Below are positions 35,101 through 43,120 of a DNA stretch of 64,000 nt, piece by piece (the first letter of the stretch is position 1; each line of letters starts with the position of its first letter). The translations under genes and the position numbers were made by a program. The notes under the pieces were generated by a model that saw only the letters and a program-made list of their open reading frames with translations, was not told the DNA's origin and did no database searches. Source of the stretch: Planctomycetota bacterium (lineage in GTDB: Bacteria; Planctomycetota; UBA1135; GCA-002686595); contig JADYYP010000018.1 of NCBI GenBank assembly GCA_020853575.1, positions 62,001 to 126,000 of the forward strand. Reading direction: 5' to 3'.

Positions 35101-35751
35101 CTCGCGGACTCCAACACTGGCGTCGTCGACCCACACGAGTCGGCGATGAACGCGGCGGCGGTCTCACTGCTCGCCCCCACTGCGAATCCGGTGACCGCGA
35201 CTCCGCCCTTCGTGGAGTCCGACGGATTCCACGCGGTGGTCACCGGTGCGAGCCTGTTGCCGGGCTTCGACGCGATGCTGGGCGCGCCGGCGTTGATGAA
35301 GCACTGGATGATCACGCTGACGGCGGGAGCCCAGGCGAACCGCTATGACGTGATCGACGCGACCTACGACTCCCTCACGGATCGGATCCGCTTCACGGTC
35401 GACGGTGATGGGCCGAACATGGCCGCGGGCTTCGGCCTCAATACGACGATCGCACTCGAGCGCGCCTACTTCCGCGTGCGCAGCTCGGGCGTTGCGGACT
35501 CGCTGCCGTCTTCGGCAACGGTCACGATCCAGTTCGAAGCGACCGGCGTGGATCCGATCACCGGAGGGCCGAGCAGCACCTCGATCATCGGTCCCACATC
35601 GGACATCTCGAACCTCAACATTCCCTCGAACGGGTACTTGCGATTCGTACGCTTCAACGTGCTGTTCGACATCGCAGCTCAGGGCCAGCAGCTCTCGCCG
35701 ACGAATCCGATTCCGGCGCTCGAGTTCCTGCGTCTGCCGTTCTCGTACTAG
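32167..35751 (+). CDS. Giant lipoprotein, family B (copy 1), Ig-like plus glycine-rich region
   Basis: Function unknown. 1194 residues. The signal ends LTPGC (Cys 28), followed by a Gly-rich linker. An Ig-like segment comes first (IRIEFSEPVDFSSVTLNSFNV), and a second one near 280-370. A beta-helix-like part follows: IDTGATLKVEGPNPFMLVAAGRVVIRGRVDVSG. The region of about 550-840 is very rich in glycine, with runs such as GSGGGGGGGSVHVMALGPI and GGGSGGGSGGHVVLQSS, which suggests a parallel beta-helix with glycine loops. The C-terminal part ends FRLPF-type LEFLRLPFSY. It is homologous to the gene at 53532 and, with the glycine region lost, to that at 39277. Likely co-transcribed with the family A gene upstream. 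Confidence 0.8.
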   Translation: MNLPMRSGQRFLVLSALATSAAVLTPGCNGGGDGGKGMSITSINLTDGAVWRINRPIRIEFSEPVDFSSVTLNSFNVRRVGGGPTAGEFYTEDGGRIVVFQPLCPVLADLTDAGLLAGTDNNSNPYQYELNIIGADKSSALPIRSKSGRALTLSQTRNFTTPVSTSPLNLYLDTRVGPPAANIRRVNSQGCEVLQGIPPADACNAPAGSLPLAENVLARFNPTYIERVDASTNPPTLVQHRFTLDVETNQLFLDPPLPGLLSLNLLGDPNSAVSLVIGVNQAVDPSALNINSSRVRWEFTADASAPSPTWVPLTTTVELESNCAIVGTDSSGDTVAVPGARLRLTPQGALPPGADLRALLAAEFSDIVGETNPIAVSGFAEASTEPFPTPPATLDDQYMEDFDTAANDDSGASFAEPHASWGGGALSSRFSFEGTGGPGGGFDWYIGPGEIVIFNTANSTINGYQLTFAPNTNTITQTLPIGTQTVVGGVVDVDDFYIDTGATLKVEGPNPFMLVAAGRVVIRGRVDVSGTSSAGVNTLNTTNIPEPGSPGQAGGGRGGTGSPLTTASSPKGGNGYGAFNVSDGGGEGGETGWSLLAAENKRRGAGGGGGVLGPNEFFGLAIPPSSALFEQRRIGYDAEPGFDNLLADNGAINGVNGPIGGRVAPSPFTDPNPNNNFYGTQFVYPVAPSTTPTVIVGELLQPWAGSGGGAGGDAARVTSGSFPGPWSNGGDEKGSGGGGGGGSVHVMALGPIVFGSAGQIVCRGGLGGGGENTIYLNRVGGGSGGGSGGHVVLQSSSRIDFRDKLAVNFASATDNSWAIDCRGGQGGAGSGDVGGSIQSTNGQKETLPLQDACPLGYQTTGTNPCKGLIDGAGGDGGPGLIQLHTSNGVVGPPSVTSADIVLPTTAGITLADLCAPPPLSRNNTSTTSTSRMIPTFGRTSRARSNWIALGEGGFDEATSTYRDVTFSFQGINPANGLVLADSNTGVVDPHESAMNAAAVSLLAPTANPVTATPPFVESDGFHAVVTGASLLPGFDAMLGAPALMKHWMITLTAGAQANRYDVIDATYDSLTDRIRFTVDGDGPNMAAGFGLNTTIALERAYFRVRSSGVADSLPSSATVTIQFEATGVDPITGGPSSTSIIGPTSDISNLNIPSNGYLRFVRFNVLFDIAAQGQQLSPTNPIPALEFLRLPFSY

Positions 35752-35802
35752 CTCGCGCACCTCGCGTGCGGTGCCACGCGCCGCTCGCGGTCCCATCGAT
35801 AT

Positions 35803-35838
35803 CGCCTCCCTCGCGCAGTCTCTCGCGCGGGGGAGGCG
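35803..35838 (+). other. Strong hairpin after the A-B lipoprotein pair
   Basis: CGCCTCCCTCGCGC pairs with GCGCGGGGGAGGCG over 14 bp (one wobble) around an 8-nt loop. There is no T-run afterwards, so it is either a factor-dependent stop or a 3'-end stabiliser. Confidence 0.6.
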
Positions 35839-35903
35839 GACCGCTTGACTCGAACTCTCGGATGACGCCCGTGTGCATGCGGTCGAACCGCCCACGAGCG
35901 TGG

Positions 35904-35909
35904 TACAAC
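35904..35909 (+). promoter_or_regulatory. -10-like element before family A copy 2
   Basis: TACAAC, 61 nt before the ATG. The -35 region is not convincing. Confidence 0.3.
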
Positions 35910-35970
35910 CAGCCGAACTCCTTTCTCTCGAATGGTGCCGCCGCGCCCCCGCTAGGCGGCAATCGCTCCC

Positions 35971-38900
35971 ATGAACGTTCGAACCAGTCTCTCGTCGTCA
36001 CGTTGGGCGTCGGTCCTCGTCGTCGCTGCGGCGCTCGTGCCGCTGGCGTGCAACAACGCGCGCAGCTCGGGATCCTCCAACCTGCCGGTGGGCACGCTTC
36101 AAGTGCACCCTGCAGCGACGAACGACGCCAACGGTCAACGACGGTTCATCGTCGGCGCGAATACCGGCGGCAACGGCTCGGTGATGAAGGTCCTGGCCGT
36201 CGAATGGGGGCGGATCGTCGACGTCTACGCAACCGTACCGGGCGTCAACAACGACGAACCCGTGCTCATCTTCGACGACTTCCTGGCCGCAGCGGAGTTG
36301 GACCCCGCGATCACCGATCCCGACTTCCGGCCGATCGAGCGCGACATCATTACGGGTGCCGAGAAGCTCACGATCAACCACGACTTTGGCTCCGCGCAGT
36401 TCGATGTCGCGCTGGATCGACTGACGGAGAATCTGCAGCAGGTCATCGACAAGAGCCTGGACGTCAGTGAGCTCCCGCCGTTCACCGCGGTGGCGCGCAA
36501 CGCTGCGATCGCCGTGACGTTCGACGACTTGATCGAAGCTTCGACGGTCACCGCCGAGTCGCTGAGGGTCGAAATCGGCTATCCGCCGAGCGGCGAGTTC
36601 AGCGCTCGCGTGGTCCCGGATCTCACTCGCGGGGATCTCGTCGACGGAGTGTTTTACACGACGCGCGTGCTGGTCGATTTCACGGTCTCCGACTTGGAGG
36701 CCGCGCAACTCGGCACGGTAGCGAACGCCGTCGGCTTGCCTGAGGCACAGATCGTGTCCCAGCCGAATGTCGTGTTGCGCATTCCGACGCGTCAGGTCGC
36801 CGGTCAGCAGTTCGTGCTGCTGCGCAATCTGGAAGGTCGCGTGGTTTCGTTCAACGGCAACGGCAGCACCGATCCGTTCGCCAGCACGCTCGATGTCGTG
36901 CGCGCGTTCCGCTCCGGAGGTCGCGCATCGGTTACCACCGACCTCTACAACGGCTTTCTGCCGGACAGCACGCCGCCGCAGATTCTCTCCGCCATGCCGG
37001 TCACGGTCACTCCGACGTTCCAGAGTGGTCTTGACGTCGTGGCCAATCTCACCTTCGCAACGGCGGCCTGCGCCGTCGTGCCCAAGCCCGGTGACGTGAT
37101 CGCGTTCAACACCGGGCTCTATGGCAAGGTGCAGGTCATCGGGGCCAATCCATCGGGTGGCACCGTCGCGGACGTGCAAATCGAGATCGTGGATCCCGGG
37201 ACCACCGTTCCGTTGCTCGGAGTGTCGATCGCGGAGTACCGCACACCCTGGACTCGCGCGACGGACCAGATCACCAAGCCCGAGTGCTGGGTGGGCGTGC
37301 AGCCGCCGCCCGGATCCGGAGTGGGCAATGACATTCAGACCAGCTCGACGTTCACATTGCAGTTCAGCGAGCCCATGGATCCGACGCGGGTCAATGCGTT
37401 CGATTCGTTCCAGTTGCTCTACGGAACGACGCTGACAACCTTGCAGGGGCAGGTCACGGGAGAGCTGAACGTCTCCGCCGATCTGGCGCGGTACACCTTG
37501 CAGCCTCTGGTTCGACTGCGACACACCAGCGGCAGCTCCAACGACGTCTATCGCCTGCGCTTGCCGCTCGGCGCGGTGGGGCCGGTCGATTTGGCGGGCA
37601 ATGCGCTGGTCGTCCCGCTGCTCAACAACGTCGGCGGCGGCCAGGAGCCGACCTTCCGCGTCAAGGCCTCCGAGGCCACGCAGGACACGCGCAGCCTGAT
37701 GTTGAATCTCACGTCGGTCGACGAGGACGACCCGCAAGCAGACCCGCCGATCCCCGAGTTCCGGGGTCAGTTGATTTACGACCTGATCAATGGACGGATC
37801 CGTCCGCGTTCGGTTTCGCGCCTTTCGGCGATTTGCGACCTCAACACGCCGATGATCATCCAAGACGCGACGGCCGCCACCCCGGGAGCGGCTGCGCAGA
37901 CGCGGCTACCCTTCGTGGCTCAAGGCTGCCGACTGATGACCATGTGGCGCCACGCCGACCTCGGATTCGACGTGGTGTCGGACGCGTTCCACAACCTCGA
38001 TGTGGAAGGTCTCAACTGGGCCCCGGCGAGTTCTGGCTTGCAGGTCGACACCTTCCCGCAGTTCCAGATGTCGCTGAGCCACTCGCTGCACCTTCCTGAC
38101 GAGGTGCTCGACACCGCGGGCTTGCCACTGCACCCCAATTCGAGCCTGTCGGACATCTTCTCCGACAACGTGCTCGATCCGGTGAATGACCCGCTGCGCG
38201 TCGTGCACCCCAAGTCCAAGGGCTACTTCCTGGCTCCCGTGGACGTGTTCCAAGCGGCCACCGGCACGATCATGGCGCCCTGGCCTCTGAACCAGGACGT
38301 CGCGGCGGAGGACTTCACGTTCTACACCTGGCGCGACACCGGCATCACCGCGGTGGGTCAGCCGAACAACGGCACGAACTCGGGCCAAGGCGTGAAGCTG
38401 GGCAACGAGCAAATCTACGATCCGGGCTTGCCGAATCTGCTCTACATCCTCGGAGAGGTTCCGACCATCGGACTGCCGCTCTTGATGGACTTCCGCGTCT
38501 ATCCGAGCGCGCAAATCGTCGGCGCCAATCAACTGCTGGGCTTCTTCGCCATCGCGAGCAATCCGCCCGGCACCGAGGTCGCGCCCTTCTTCACTGCCTA
38601 CACGGCCGGTGGCTTCAGCTCGACGGGTATCCCGATCAACATCGATCCCGATCAGCAGTTCGTCGCGGCCGGGGGAACTCCGGGTGGAGTTCCAGGAAAC
38701 CTGCCGCGCAACCAGGTCATTTTCTTCGGACAAGGCGATTTCGTGACGCGCGTGAATCGCGTGCACTCGCGCTGGTTCGAGTGCGCGCCGGGCGCGGCGG
38801 GACTCGGATTCAGCTTCGCCGAGCCGGTGGTGCTGCCGCCGCAGTCCGGACAGCCCGCGGGCACGCAGTTGATCGTCCAGTACCGGGGCGCCACCGGCAT

Positions 38901-39141
38901 CCTGCCGATGACCGTGCCGCAGCCCTGGGCAGACGCCAACAACTTCGACGCCTACGGCGACGATGCCCGCGGTGCGCCGAACTTCACGGTCACGCACCTG
39001 GGTGGCGACGAGGGTTGGAAGAACACGATGGCCGAGCTCTCGGGCTCGCAGTTCTTCCAAGTGCGCGTGACGATGATCTCGAACGAGATCAGCGGTGCCA
39101 CGCCGTCGCTCGAAGCGCTCGGATTCGCCTTCGGTCGCTGA
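35971..39141 (+). CDS. Giant lipoprotein, family A (copy 2), Ig-like (Big_5) domains
   Basis: Function unknown. 1056 residues. The signal peptide ends LVPLAC (Cys 27), giving a probable lipoprotein. It shares with copy 1 WGRIVDVYA, SLDVSELPPFTAVARN (about 162-177), STLDVVRAFRSGGRAS, a Big_5-like segment TLQFSEPMDPTRVNAFDSF and DLAGNAL, RPRSVSRLSA, VEGLNWAP, and the ending FFQVRVTM and LEALGFAFGR. The two copies are separated only by family B copy 1, so they look like products of a local duplication. A terminator follows. Confidence 0.8.
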   Translation: MNVRTSLSSSRWASVLVVAAALVPLACNNARSSGSSNLPVGTLQVHPAATNDANGQRRFIVGANTGGNGSVMKVLAVEWGRIVDVYATVPGVNNDEPVLIFDDFLAAAELDPAITDPDFRPIERDIITGAEKLTINHDFGSAQFDVALDRLTENLQQVIDKSLDVSELPPFTAVARNAAIAVTFDDLIEASTVTAESLRVEIGYPPSGEFSARVVPDLTRGDLVDGVFYTTRVLVDFTVSDLEAAQLGTVANAVGLPEAQIVSQPNVVLRIPTRQVAGQQFVLLRNLEGRVVSFNGNGSTDPFASTLDVVRAFRSGGRASVTTDLYNGFLPDSTPPQILSAMPVTVTPTFQSGLDVVANLTFATAACAVVPKPGDVIAFNTGLYGKVQVIGANPSGGTVADVQIEIVDPGTTVPLLGVSIAEYRTPWTRATDQITKPECWVGVQPPPGSGVGNDIQTSSTFTLQFSEPMDPTRVNAFDSFQLLYGTTLTTLQGQVTGELNVSADLARYTLQPLVRLRHTSGSSNDVYRLRLPLGAVGPVDLAGNALVVPLLNNVGGGQEPTFRVKASEATQDTRSLMLNLTSVDEDDPQADPPIPEFRGQLIYDLINGRIRPRSVSRLSAICDLNTPMIIQDATAATPGAAAQTRLPFVAQGCRLMTMWRHADLGFDVVSDAFHNLDVEGLNWAPASSGLQVDTFPQFQMSLSHSLHLPDEVLDTAGLPLHPNSSLSDIFSDNVLDPVNDPLRVVHPKSKGYFLAPVDVFQAATGTIMAPWPLNQDVAAEDFTFYTWRDTGITAVGQPNNGTNSGQGVKLGNEQIYDPGLPNLLYILGEVPTIGLPLLMDFRVYPSAQIVGANQLLGFFAIASNPPGTEVAPFFTAYTAGGFSSTGIPINIDPDQQFVAAGGTPGGVPGNLPRNQVIFFGQGDFVTRVNRVHSRWFECAPGAAGLGFSFAEPVVLPPQSGQPAGTQLIVQYRGATGILPMTVPQPWADANNFDAYGDDARGAPNFTVTHLGGDEGWKNTMAELSGSQFFQVRVTMISNEISGATPSLEALGFAFGR

Positions 39142-39169
39142 GTCGGTCGGAATCCACCCGACACCGCTG

Positions 39170-39202
39170 CGGGCCTCGCGTTGGCGAGGCTCGCTGCGTT
39201 TT
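39170..39202 (+). terminator. Putative terminator after family A copy 2
   Basis: CGGGCCTCGC and GCGAGGCTCG form a 10-bp stem (one wobble) with a 4-nt loop, and TTTT follows 5 nt later. Confidence 0.6.
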
Positions 39203-39276
39203 GGGGCCGAGGCGCATGCCATGATCTCCCGCTGGCGCTGGGAGTGGGTCTGCGGGCTTGCTTCAATGACGCCTGC

Positions 39277-41169
39277 TTGAACCGCTTCCGTGCCAGCGCG
39301 ACGTTCTCTATTCCGCTCGTCCTCGCTGCGGCATGTCACGAGGCACGGCAGGCCCCGGAGACGTTGAGCCTGCGCCAGATTCGGCCCGAGAGTCGCAGCG
39401 GAGTGTACTTGAACGAGCGAATCGTTCTGCACTTCTCGGAGGCCCTCGACGCCGCATCGGTGCACTTGGGAAGCGTGCGCGTGGTATCCGAGTCGGGCGA
39501 GGTCGCCCGGGGGCGCTGGCTGGTCGAGGGAGACCGCCTCGAGTTCGCGCCTGCGCCGGTGCTCTCGCGCGAGCGCACCGACGGTGGCTATTCGCCAGGA
39601 ACCGAGTACTGGGTCGAGCTGCGCGGATTTCCCGCGGCGGATGGACTGCGCGGCGAGTCCGGCGCTCCGCTCGCGCAGAGCTTGCGTTGGCGCTTCCGAA
39701 CGGTCGATCTCCGCGCGCCGCGCTCGGGGCCCGTATTCGAGGACGCGAGCCCCACCAACGCGTCGCCACTCGTTCTGCGCACCCCCGTGATCCGACCCTT
39801 CGAGCCCATTCAGTTGACCTGCGCGGAGCCGCTCGACCCGGCGACGATCGAGTCCACCGACTTCGTTCTGCTGCCACAGCTGAATCTGGAGGCCGTCGGG
39901 CGCACGCGCGGCGACGCCATCCCGCTGGTCGCGCGCCTCGTGCGCAATGACGAGCGCGAGCCGTACCGCGATGACTGTGCGGTGTTGCAACTGACGCCGC
40001 GGGACCGAAGGCTCGCGCCGGGCGCGTACGGTCTGGCTGTGCGGCGGGACCTGCGGTTGCGCGACTTCGGCGGCCACGTGGTCCGCGTGCTCAACGCGAA
40101 CTTCCGCTCGGAGCTCCTGGTGCGCGTCGAGCTCGGCCCGCGACCGCAGGACGAGACGGTTCGCCGCCACGTCGAGAGTTTCGTCGACGCTCGAGGGCGC
40201 TCTTCCGCGCCATTCGGAGGATCCGACGGTACCGCGCTGTGGTCCGATCGCGGCCGCGTCGAGCCCACTTGGCCGGCCGCCGCGGGTAGTGGACGCGACG
40301 GCAACGTCGAGTTGGCCGGCCGGAGTTTCGTCGTCGACGTGCATGCCGCGCGGCTGAGCGTTGCTGAAGATGCGTTGGCCGAGATCGACGCTCCGCGCGG
40401 ACCCGTGTTGCTGCGCAGCCAGGGGGCGCTCGAGATCGCGGGTGAGTTCGTGCGCGGCCCCGTCGGCAAGCGACCGGAGCGCGAGGAGGCGGAGCGCGCA
40501 CTGTGCGCATTCGACGAGTGGCTCGAGGAGGAGCGTCGCCGGTCCGTGCCGTCTGACATATGCGCCGCACTCGAGCGACTCGCTTCTCGCGCCCTCGATG
40601 CCACGGTCCTCGTAGCGGGCGGGGACCTCGTCGTGAGTGGGAACCTACGCTCGGACAGCCCAGTGATCCTCGTCGCCGGCGGGCAGATTCGCGTCGGGAG
40701 CGAACGCCAGATCCGTGCACCCCGAGTGCTGTTTCACGACGTCTCGAGCTCGGCGCTCGGGTTCACGAGCTTCGTCGACGGCGAGGTCGCGCGCGCGCTG
40801 GCCGCTGACTTCCCGTGGTCGGTCGGCGGCCCTGCGAGCAACCCATTGGTGCGCCCCGTGCGCTGGTCAGTGCTTTCGACTTCGATTCCCGCGGGCGGAG
40901 ACAAGGCCTCGCGCTGGCTCGCCGAGCCCTTGGTTCACGCGCACGACGGTCAGGGCTGGGCACACGTTTCCTATATCGGTGAGCACGGCAACTCGCACGC
41001 AGAGCACGTCCGCGATGTGATCGTCGACGACCCCGCGGCCTTGGTCGACTGCCCGACGGTGAGGCTCTTGATCGAACTCGAGATGTTCCCTGACGTGCCC
41101 TGGGATCCACCGTGGGTCGACGATGTCGCCCTCGAGTACGAGATCGACAACGGAGGTCGCGAACGATGA
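39277..41169 (+). CDS. Lipoprotein, family C (short B-like), next to prepilin peptidase
   Basis: Function unknown. 630 residues. The TTG start gives a compact signal ending VLAAAC (Cys 20); the frame is open further upstream to 39181. Two Ig-like segments are seen (IVLHFSEALDAASV, then IQLTCAEPLDPATIESTDFVLL). The second half has beta-helix-like lines RSFVVDVHAARLSV, ATVLVAGGDLVVSGNL and ILVAGGQIRVGS, equivalent to the part of family B that precedes its glycine-rich region. The glycine-rich region itself is absent. The end VRLLIELEMF and WVDDVALEYEI fits the same kind of C-terminal sandwich. It overlaps the start of the prepilin peptidase gene (ATGA), so the two are co-translated. Confidence 0.72.
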   Translation: MNRFRASATFSIPLVLAAACHEARQAPETLSLRQIRPESRSGVYLNERIVLHFSEALDAASVHLGSVRVVSESGEVARGRWLVEGDRLEFAPAPVLSRERTDGGYSPGTEYWVELRGFPAADGLRGESGAPLAQSLRWRFRTVDLRAPRSGPVFEDASPTNASPLVLRTPVIRPFEPIQLTCAEPLDPATIESTDFVLLPQLNLEAVGRTRGDAIPLVARLVRNDEREPYRDDCAVLQLTPRDRRLAPGAYGLAVRRDLRLRDFGGHVVRVLNANFRSELLVRVELGPRPQDETVRRHVESFVDARGRSSAPFGGSDGTALWSDRGRVEPTWPAAAGSGRDGNVELAGRSFVVDVHAARLSVAEDALAEIDAPRGPVLLRSQGALEIAGEFVRGPVGKRPEREEAERALCAFDEWLEEERRRSVPSDICAALERLASRALDATVLVAGGDLVVSGNLRSDSPVILVAGGQIRVGSERQIRAPRVLFHDVSSSALGFTSFVDGEVARALAADFPWSVGGPASNPLVRPVRWSVLSTSIPAGGDKASRWLAEPLVHAHDGQGWAHVSYIGEHGNSHAEHVRDVIVDDPAALVDCPTVRLLIELEMFPDVPWDPPWVDDVALEYEIDNGGRER

Positions 41170-42077
41170 TCTGGCTGGGCTTGCCCCGCGAACTCGCCTT
41201 GGTCTGGTGGGGAACTGTCGGGCTGTTCGTGGGCTCGTTCCTCAACGTCGCGATCTACCGCTGGCCGAAGGACGGCAGCGTACTGCGCCCAACTCGGTCG
41301 TTCTGCCCGACCTGCAAGCGCCAACTGACCTGGTACGAGAACATCCCGGTCGTCTCATGGGCCGTTCAGCGGGCGCGTTGCCGCGGCTGCTCGCAACCGA
41401 TCTCCGCGCGCTATCCGGCGGTCGAGCTGTTCACATCCGCCGTTTGGCTGGCGCTCGCATACGTCACCCCACACGAGGCTTGGCCCTTGCTGTTGGCTCG
41501 ACTGGCGCTGGCCAGCGGGCTGATCGTGGCGACCTTCGTCGACTTCGAGTTGCGCGAGATCCCTGATCAAGTGTCGATCGGTGGCATGTGGGCCGCGCCG
41601 GTGCTCTCGCTGCTCGTGCCGGAGCTGCACCGCGATACCTGGATCGCGCACTATGTGTCGCGCTCTTCCGAGGTCGATCGCGCCGGAGCGCTCGCCGGGG
41701 CGCTGGCGGGGATCGCGGTGGGGGCTGGTGTGCTCTACATCGTGGGCTTGGTCGGTGAACGCGCCTTCAGAAAAGAAGCGATGGGATTCGGTGACGTCAA
41801 ACTGCTGGGCGCGATCGGCGGATTCGTTGGGCCGGGGGGTGCGCTGGTCGCGTTGGTGATCGCATCGTTCCTGGGGGCGCTCGTCGGTGTCGCCAACATC
41901 GTGCGCTTGTTCGCCTTCGCTCGCAGTCGCGCGCGAGCTCGGCACGCGAGCAACCGGATCTCGACCTCCTATCGCGCGGCGCGCCAACTCGGCGGCGAGA
42001 TTCCCTTCGGTCCCTACTTGGCCCTTGGATCGCTGCCCGTGCTTTTGTATTGGAGTGAGCTGAGCCGCTGGTTCTGA
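41166..42077 (+). CDS. pilD: Prepilin peptidase/N-methyltransferase
   Basis: Bifunctional inner-membrane aspartic protease that cleaves the pilin leader after Gly and methylates the new N-terminus. 303 residues. The N-terminal domain has GLFVGSFLNVAIYR and the paired cysteines CPTC (about 46) and CRGC (about 72), so the methylase part is intact. Catalytic aspartates are in FVDFELREIPD (about 126) and GFGDVKLLGAIG (about 207). Several membrane segments are present. A basic loop RSRARARHASNR precedes the last helix. It overlaps the upstream lipoprotein gene by 4 bp. The substrates are likely the two pilins in this window. Confidence 0.95.
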   Translation: MIWLGLPRELALVWWGTVGLFVGSFLNVAIYRWPKDGSVLRPTRSFCPTCKRQLTWYENIPVVSWAVQRARCRGCSQPISARYPAVELFTSAVWLALAYVTPHEAWPLLLARLALASGLIVATFVDFELREIPDQVSIGGMWAAPVLSLLVPELHRDTWIAHYVSRSSEVDRAGALAGALAGIAVGAGVLYIVGLVGERAFRKEAMGFGDVKLLGAIGGFVGPGGALVALVIASFLGALVGVANIVRLFAFARSRARARHASNRISTSYRAARQLGGEIPFGPYLALGSLPVLLYWSELSRWF

Positions 42078-42201
42078 CGCCGCGCGCGCGAGGGGGACTC
42101 TGCGCGCGATGCCGTGCGGATGTCCCAGAACGAATCGACGGCTCGTCCAGCTCGAGCGCGGCCCTCGATCGGTACACAACGACGCTTTGGATCGCGAAGC
42201 C

Positions 42202-42870
42202 ATGAAGTGGAATCAACTGACGTTCGTCCTAGCCCTGGCCGCGTGCGCGCCGACCCTGTCGAGCTGCACCGGCATGCAGTACAAGGCCGCGCTCGACGAG
42301 CGCGACGCGGAGAATCAGCAACTGCGCAGCGACCTCGCCGACACCAAGGGCGAGAATCGCGACTTGAGTGCCCAGCGCGACTCGCTCGAAACCGCGCTGG
42401 CCGAGGCCAATGCGCGCTTGCTCGGCGAGCCGCAGAAGCAGCCCGGTCAGAACTTCAGCGAGCTCGACGCCGAGGGCATCGGCTACGGCATGCGCGATGG
42501 TCGCATGGTGATCTCGATTCCCCAGGAGCTGACGTTTGCCGCTGGGAAGGCCGAGCTGTCGGCCAACGGCAAGAAGGCGCTCAAGGCGGTCGCCAAGACG
42601 CTCGTCGGGAACTACCCCAAGGGCGAATTCTGGATCGAGGGCCACACCGACAACGACCCGATCTCGAAGTCGAAGTTCGCCACCAATCGCGACCTGTCCT
42701 TGGCGCGCGCGATGGCGGTCCTCGACTGCTTGGTCAACGACTGCAAGATCCCCGACTCGCGCTGCGTCGTCGCTGGCTGGGGGCCGCACCGGCCGGTGAT
42801 GGCCAACGACAGCAAGACCAACAAGGCCAAGAACCGGCGCGTCGAGATCATCGTCGAAACCGTCAAGTGA
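42202..42870 (+). CDS. OmpA-family peptidoglycan-binding lipoprotein
   Basis: 222 residues. A lipoprotein signal ends TLSSC (Cys 22). A coiled-coil segment follows (about 28-75, heptad-like LDERDAENQQLRSDL). The C-terminal OmpA domain (about 105-220) contains ELTFAAGKAELSANGKKALKAVAK, EGHTDNDPI and NRDLSLARA, and ends KAKNRRVEIIVE. These bind diaminopimelate in peptidoglycan. Cysteines in VLDCLVNDCKI and SRC may form a disulfide. It would link an outer membrane to the cell wall. A gene between pilD and the EF-G-like gene, with its own spacing on both sides. Confidence 0.9.
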   Translation: MKWNQLTFVLALAACAPTLSSCTGMQYKAALDERDAENQQLRSDLADTKGENRDLSAQRDSLETALAEANARLLGEPQKQPGQNFSELDAEGIGYGMRDGRMVISIPQELTFAAGKAELSANGKKALKAVAKTLVGNYPKGEFWIEGHTDNDPISKSKFATNRDLSLARAMAVLDCLVNDCKIPDSRCVVAGWGPHRPVMANDSKTNKAKNRRVEIIVETVK

Positions 42871-43120
42871 GGTGCGCGCGCATGGCGCGCCGCACCACTC
42901 CGAACCACACGACGCCGTGGGTCCATCCGCGACCCGCGGCGTCGCACGTTGCGGGGGTCGCTTGCAATGGGGCGCTGGCGGCATTTCGAGGGCTCTTGCG
43001 CGGGGCTTCCGCAGCGCTCGCGGAGCTGCGTACCATGGGCCCCTTCACTACCCCGCGGACGTCCGCACCCTCGGTCGAGCCGCCTTCCACGAACTTTCAG
43101 CGTCCCTCGAAAGAGACCCC

